From NCBI GenBank assembly GCA_013298335.1, contig JAAFHI010000012.1, positions 1-16,418 of the forward strand: DNA of 16,418 bases, read 5' to 3'. Source of the DNA: Actinomycetota bacterium. Lineage in GTDB: Bacteria > Acidobacteriota > Blastocatellia > Chloracidobacteriales > Chloracidobacteriaceae. Positions 14,594 through 16,418 of this stretch are shown here, piece by piece. Within the stretch, counting starts at the first letter, position 1; the number at the start of each line of letters is the position of its first letter. The position numbers were made by a program, and so were the translations under genes. The notes under the pieces are model-generated. The model had not been told where the DNA came from, ran no database searches, and worked only from the letters and a program-made list of their open reading frames with translations.

Positions 14594-15685
14594 ATGACCG
14601 CCCTTTCCGGTTCGTTCGAATCAAAGGTATCGCCGCGGGGGCTTCCGGTTTCCTGGCTCATGGTCGGGTTGGCGACCGGACTGGCGGCATCCATCCTGAC
14701 GGGAGTCGGAATCGGAGCGGTCGCGATTTCACCCTCGCAGTTCGTTTCCATTCTGCTCGACGGGATCGGGATCGGAGGCGGCGCGGCCTATTCGGAACAG
14801 CAGGCGGCGGTTCTGCTGGCCATTCGTCTTCCGAGAGTGTTTTTCGGGGTCATCGTCGGCGTCGGACTCTCTGTCTCCGGCACGGCGATGCAGGCGGTGT
14901 TCCGAAACCCGCTGGCCGATCCCGGCGTGGTCGGCGTGTCGAGTGGCGCGGCCTTCGCGGCGGTGGCCTGCATCGTCTTCAATCGCCACTTCGCGGCCTT
15001 CATTCCCGTCTGGCTCACCCTGTTTCAGCTTCCCATCGCGGCCTTTGCGGGCGCGTGGGTCGCCTCGCTCGCGACGGCCCGGCTTGCCCGGCGGGGTGGA
15101 GCGACGAGCGTCGGGACCATGCTGCTCGCGGGCATCGCCGTGACGGTCGTGGCGGAAGCCCTGCGGGGTCTGCTCATTTTCGGGGCCACCGACGATCAGC
15201 TTCGAGCGGCGACCTTCTGGGGATTCGGCAGTCTCGGCGGCGCGACCTGGACCTCCCTCGCGATTCTTTCCGCGTTCGTCCTTCCCGCCTCCTTCGCGCT
15301 GCTGAGAACTGGCCGACAGATGAACGCCCTCCTGCTCGGCGACGCCGAAGCCGGACACCTCGGCCTCGACGTGGAACGGCTCAAGCGCCGCGCGGTCGTC
15401 TGCGCCACCCTCGCGGTCGGCGCCTCGGTGGCGTTTGCCGGAATCATCGTCTTTGTCGGCCTGATCGTTCCGCACGCGCTGCGGCTGGCCATCGGCCCCG
15501 ATCACCGGCGACTGCTGCCCGGCGCGGCATTGCTCGGCGCGACGCTTCTGACGTTCGCCGACGTGCTGGCGCGGACCTGCGTGAAACCCGCCGAACTGCC
15601 CATCGGCGTCGTCACCGGTCTCATCGGCGCGCCGTTCTTTTTGTGGCTACTGGCGACCGACCGGGGATTGCGAGGCACGCCATGA
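14594..15685 (+). CDS. hmuU: Heme ABC transporter permease (FecCD/HmuU family)
   Basis: A hydrophobic protein of 363 residues forming the inner-membrane channel, presumably a dimer of about ten helices per chain. Family landmarks: IRLPRVFFGVIVGVGLSVSG, then AVFRNPLADPGVVGVSSGAA near the first third, and FAGIIVFVGLIVPHALRL followed by GPDHRRLLPGAALLGA, which includes the loop that meets the ATPase. ATG 14594 has a GGAGGGG ribosome site and lies 4 bp after the hmuT stop. The stop overlaps the hmuV start as ATGA, so the three are one operon. Iron-siderophore permeases share this fold; the HmuT-type binding protein makes heme the likely substrate. Confidence 0.93.
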   Translation: MTALSGSFESKVSPRGLPVSWLMVGLATGLAASILTGVGIGAVAISPSQFVSILLDGIGIGGGAAYSEQQAAVLLAIRLPRVFFGVIVGVGLSVSGTAMQAVFRNPLADPGVVGVSSGAAFAAVACIVFNRHFAAFIPVWLTLFQLPIAAFAGAWVASLATARLARRGGATSVGTMLLAGIAVTVVAEALRGLLIFGATDDQLRAATFWGFGSLGGATWTSLAILSAFVLPASFALLRTGRQMNALLLGDAEAGHLGLDVERLKRRAVVCATLAVGASVAFAGIIVFVGLIVPHALRLAIGPDHRRLLPGAALLGATLLTFADVLARTCVKPAELPIGVVTGLIGAPFFLWLLATDRGLRGTP

Positions 15686-16418
15686 TCGAGGCCACGAACA
15701 TTACGGTTGAAATCGGGGGACGGGCGCTCCTTCGCGATGTCTCGGTCAGCATCCGGGCCGGCGAAGTCACGGCGGTCATCGGCCCCAACGGCGCCGGAAA
15801 ATCGACCCTGCTCAAAGTTCTGGCGGGCGACTTCATGCCCCGGATCGGGTCGGTGGCGATGAACGGCAAATCACTGGCAACGATGCCCCCTGAGACCAGG
15901 GCGACACAGCGCGCGGTATTGCCGCAGGAATCGACGCTCGCGTTTCCGTTCACTACACTGGAAGTCGTCCTGATGGGGAGAATGCCCCACGTCGCGGTCC
16001 GGGAGAGTCGGCGCGACCTCGAAATCGCCCGCGAGGCGATGGCGCTGACGGGCGTTCGCCATCTGGAACGGCGCGTTTACCCGACGCTTTCGGGCGGGGA
16101 GCGTCAGCGCGTCCACCTGGCCCGGGTGCTCTCGCAAATCTGGGAAAGCGCCGCCACCCCGCGCTACCTGCTGCTCGACGAACCGACGGCGAGTCTCGAC
16201 CTGTCGCACCAGCACGACACACTGGCAATCACGCGCGATTTCGCCTCCCGCGGCGTGGGCGCGCTCGTCGTTCTGCACGACCTGAACCTCGCGGCTCAGT
16301 ACGCCGACCGGATCATGCTGCTGTCAAACGGCGCCATCCACGCCGAAGGGCCCCCCGGTCAGGTCTTAAATCAGGAAACCCTCGGCCCGGTTTTCGGCGT
16401 GGAGGTCGAACTCCTGCC
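15682..16418 (+). CDS. hmuV: Heme ABC transporter ATP-binding protein (HmuV-like), cut by window end
   Basis: 245 complete codons are visible with no stop before the edge; HmuV proteins are around 260 residues, so only the tail is missing. Walker A is GPNGAGKST (34-42), the Q-loop lies near LPQES, the ABC signature is LSGGERQR (136-143), Walker B is YLLLDEPT (162-169) and the switch His is His199 in VVLHDLN. HmuV-type features include QESTLAFPFTTLEVVLMGR. ATG 15682 overlaps the hmuU stop and has GAGG 6 nt upstream, so translation is coupled. It would hydrolyse ATP on the cytoplasmic face to drive heme import through HmuU. Confidence 0.92.
   Translation, partial: MIEATNITVEIGGRALLRDVSVSIRAGEVTAVIGPNGAGKSTLLKVLAGDFMPRIGSVAMNGKSLATMPPETRATQRAVLPQESTLAFPFTTLEVVLMGRMPHVAVRESRRDLEIAREAMALTGVRHLERRVYPTLSGGERQRVHLARVLSQIWESAATPRYLLLDEPTASLDLSHQHDTLAITRDFASRGVGALVVLHDLNLAAQYADRIMLLSNGAIHAEGPPGQVLNQETLGPVFGVEVELL

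Overview
The window looks like a chromosomal segment of a Gram-negative (diderm) bacterium, most likely an acidobacterium (Blastocatellia-like). The basis is a TonB-dependent receptor with an N-terminal carboxypeptidase-regulatory-like domain, and an ECF sigma factor paired with a membrane-anchored TPR/CHAT protein. This taxonomic guess is inference from gene style only.

Region 1 (1-4647, + strand): the possible tail of an upstream gene, then an ECF sigma factor gene. It is followed at once by a gene for a large single-span membrane protein: short cytoplasmic segment, transmembrane helix, Pro-rich linker, PPC-like beta domain, about nine TPRs and a C-terminal CHAT (caspase-like) domain with its His/Cys pair present. 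The two genes probably form one signalling unit.

Region 2 (4648-5039): a decayed stretch with a frameshifted C-terminal fragment of a RidA-family protein.

Region 3 (5040-10651): a compact 5.6 kb Tn7-like transposon bounded by a 25-bp terminal inverted repeat with one mismatch (TGTCATTACAACC...). From the right end inward it encodes a TnsA-TnsB fusion transposase and an AAA+ TnsC ATPase, whose genes overlap as ATGA. Two A+T-rich cargo genes follow, resembling polymorphic-toxin immunity proteins (DUF4303-like and NTF2-fold Imm-like), and then a decayed IS1-family transposase fragment. No TnsD/TniQ, TnsE or CRISPR gene is visible. The right end carries four direct-repeat transposase-binding-like motifs. 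The left end has one such motif plus an inverted copy forming a near-perfect palindrome. No target-site duplication is apparent.

Region 4 (10652-16418, + strand): a heme/iron-uptake locus. A promoter has a Fur-box-like palindrome lying exactly in its -35/-10 spacer. It is followed by a leader hairpin, a TonB-dependent outer-membrane receptor broken by a single-base frameshift near its C terminus, and HmuT-, HmuU- and HmuV-like ABC transporter genes (the last is cut by the window end). The receptor would bring heme across the outer membrane, HmuT would bind it in the periplasm, and HmuUV would pump it inward. The transposon right end lies only 36 bp from the -35 box of this promoter.
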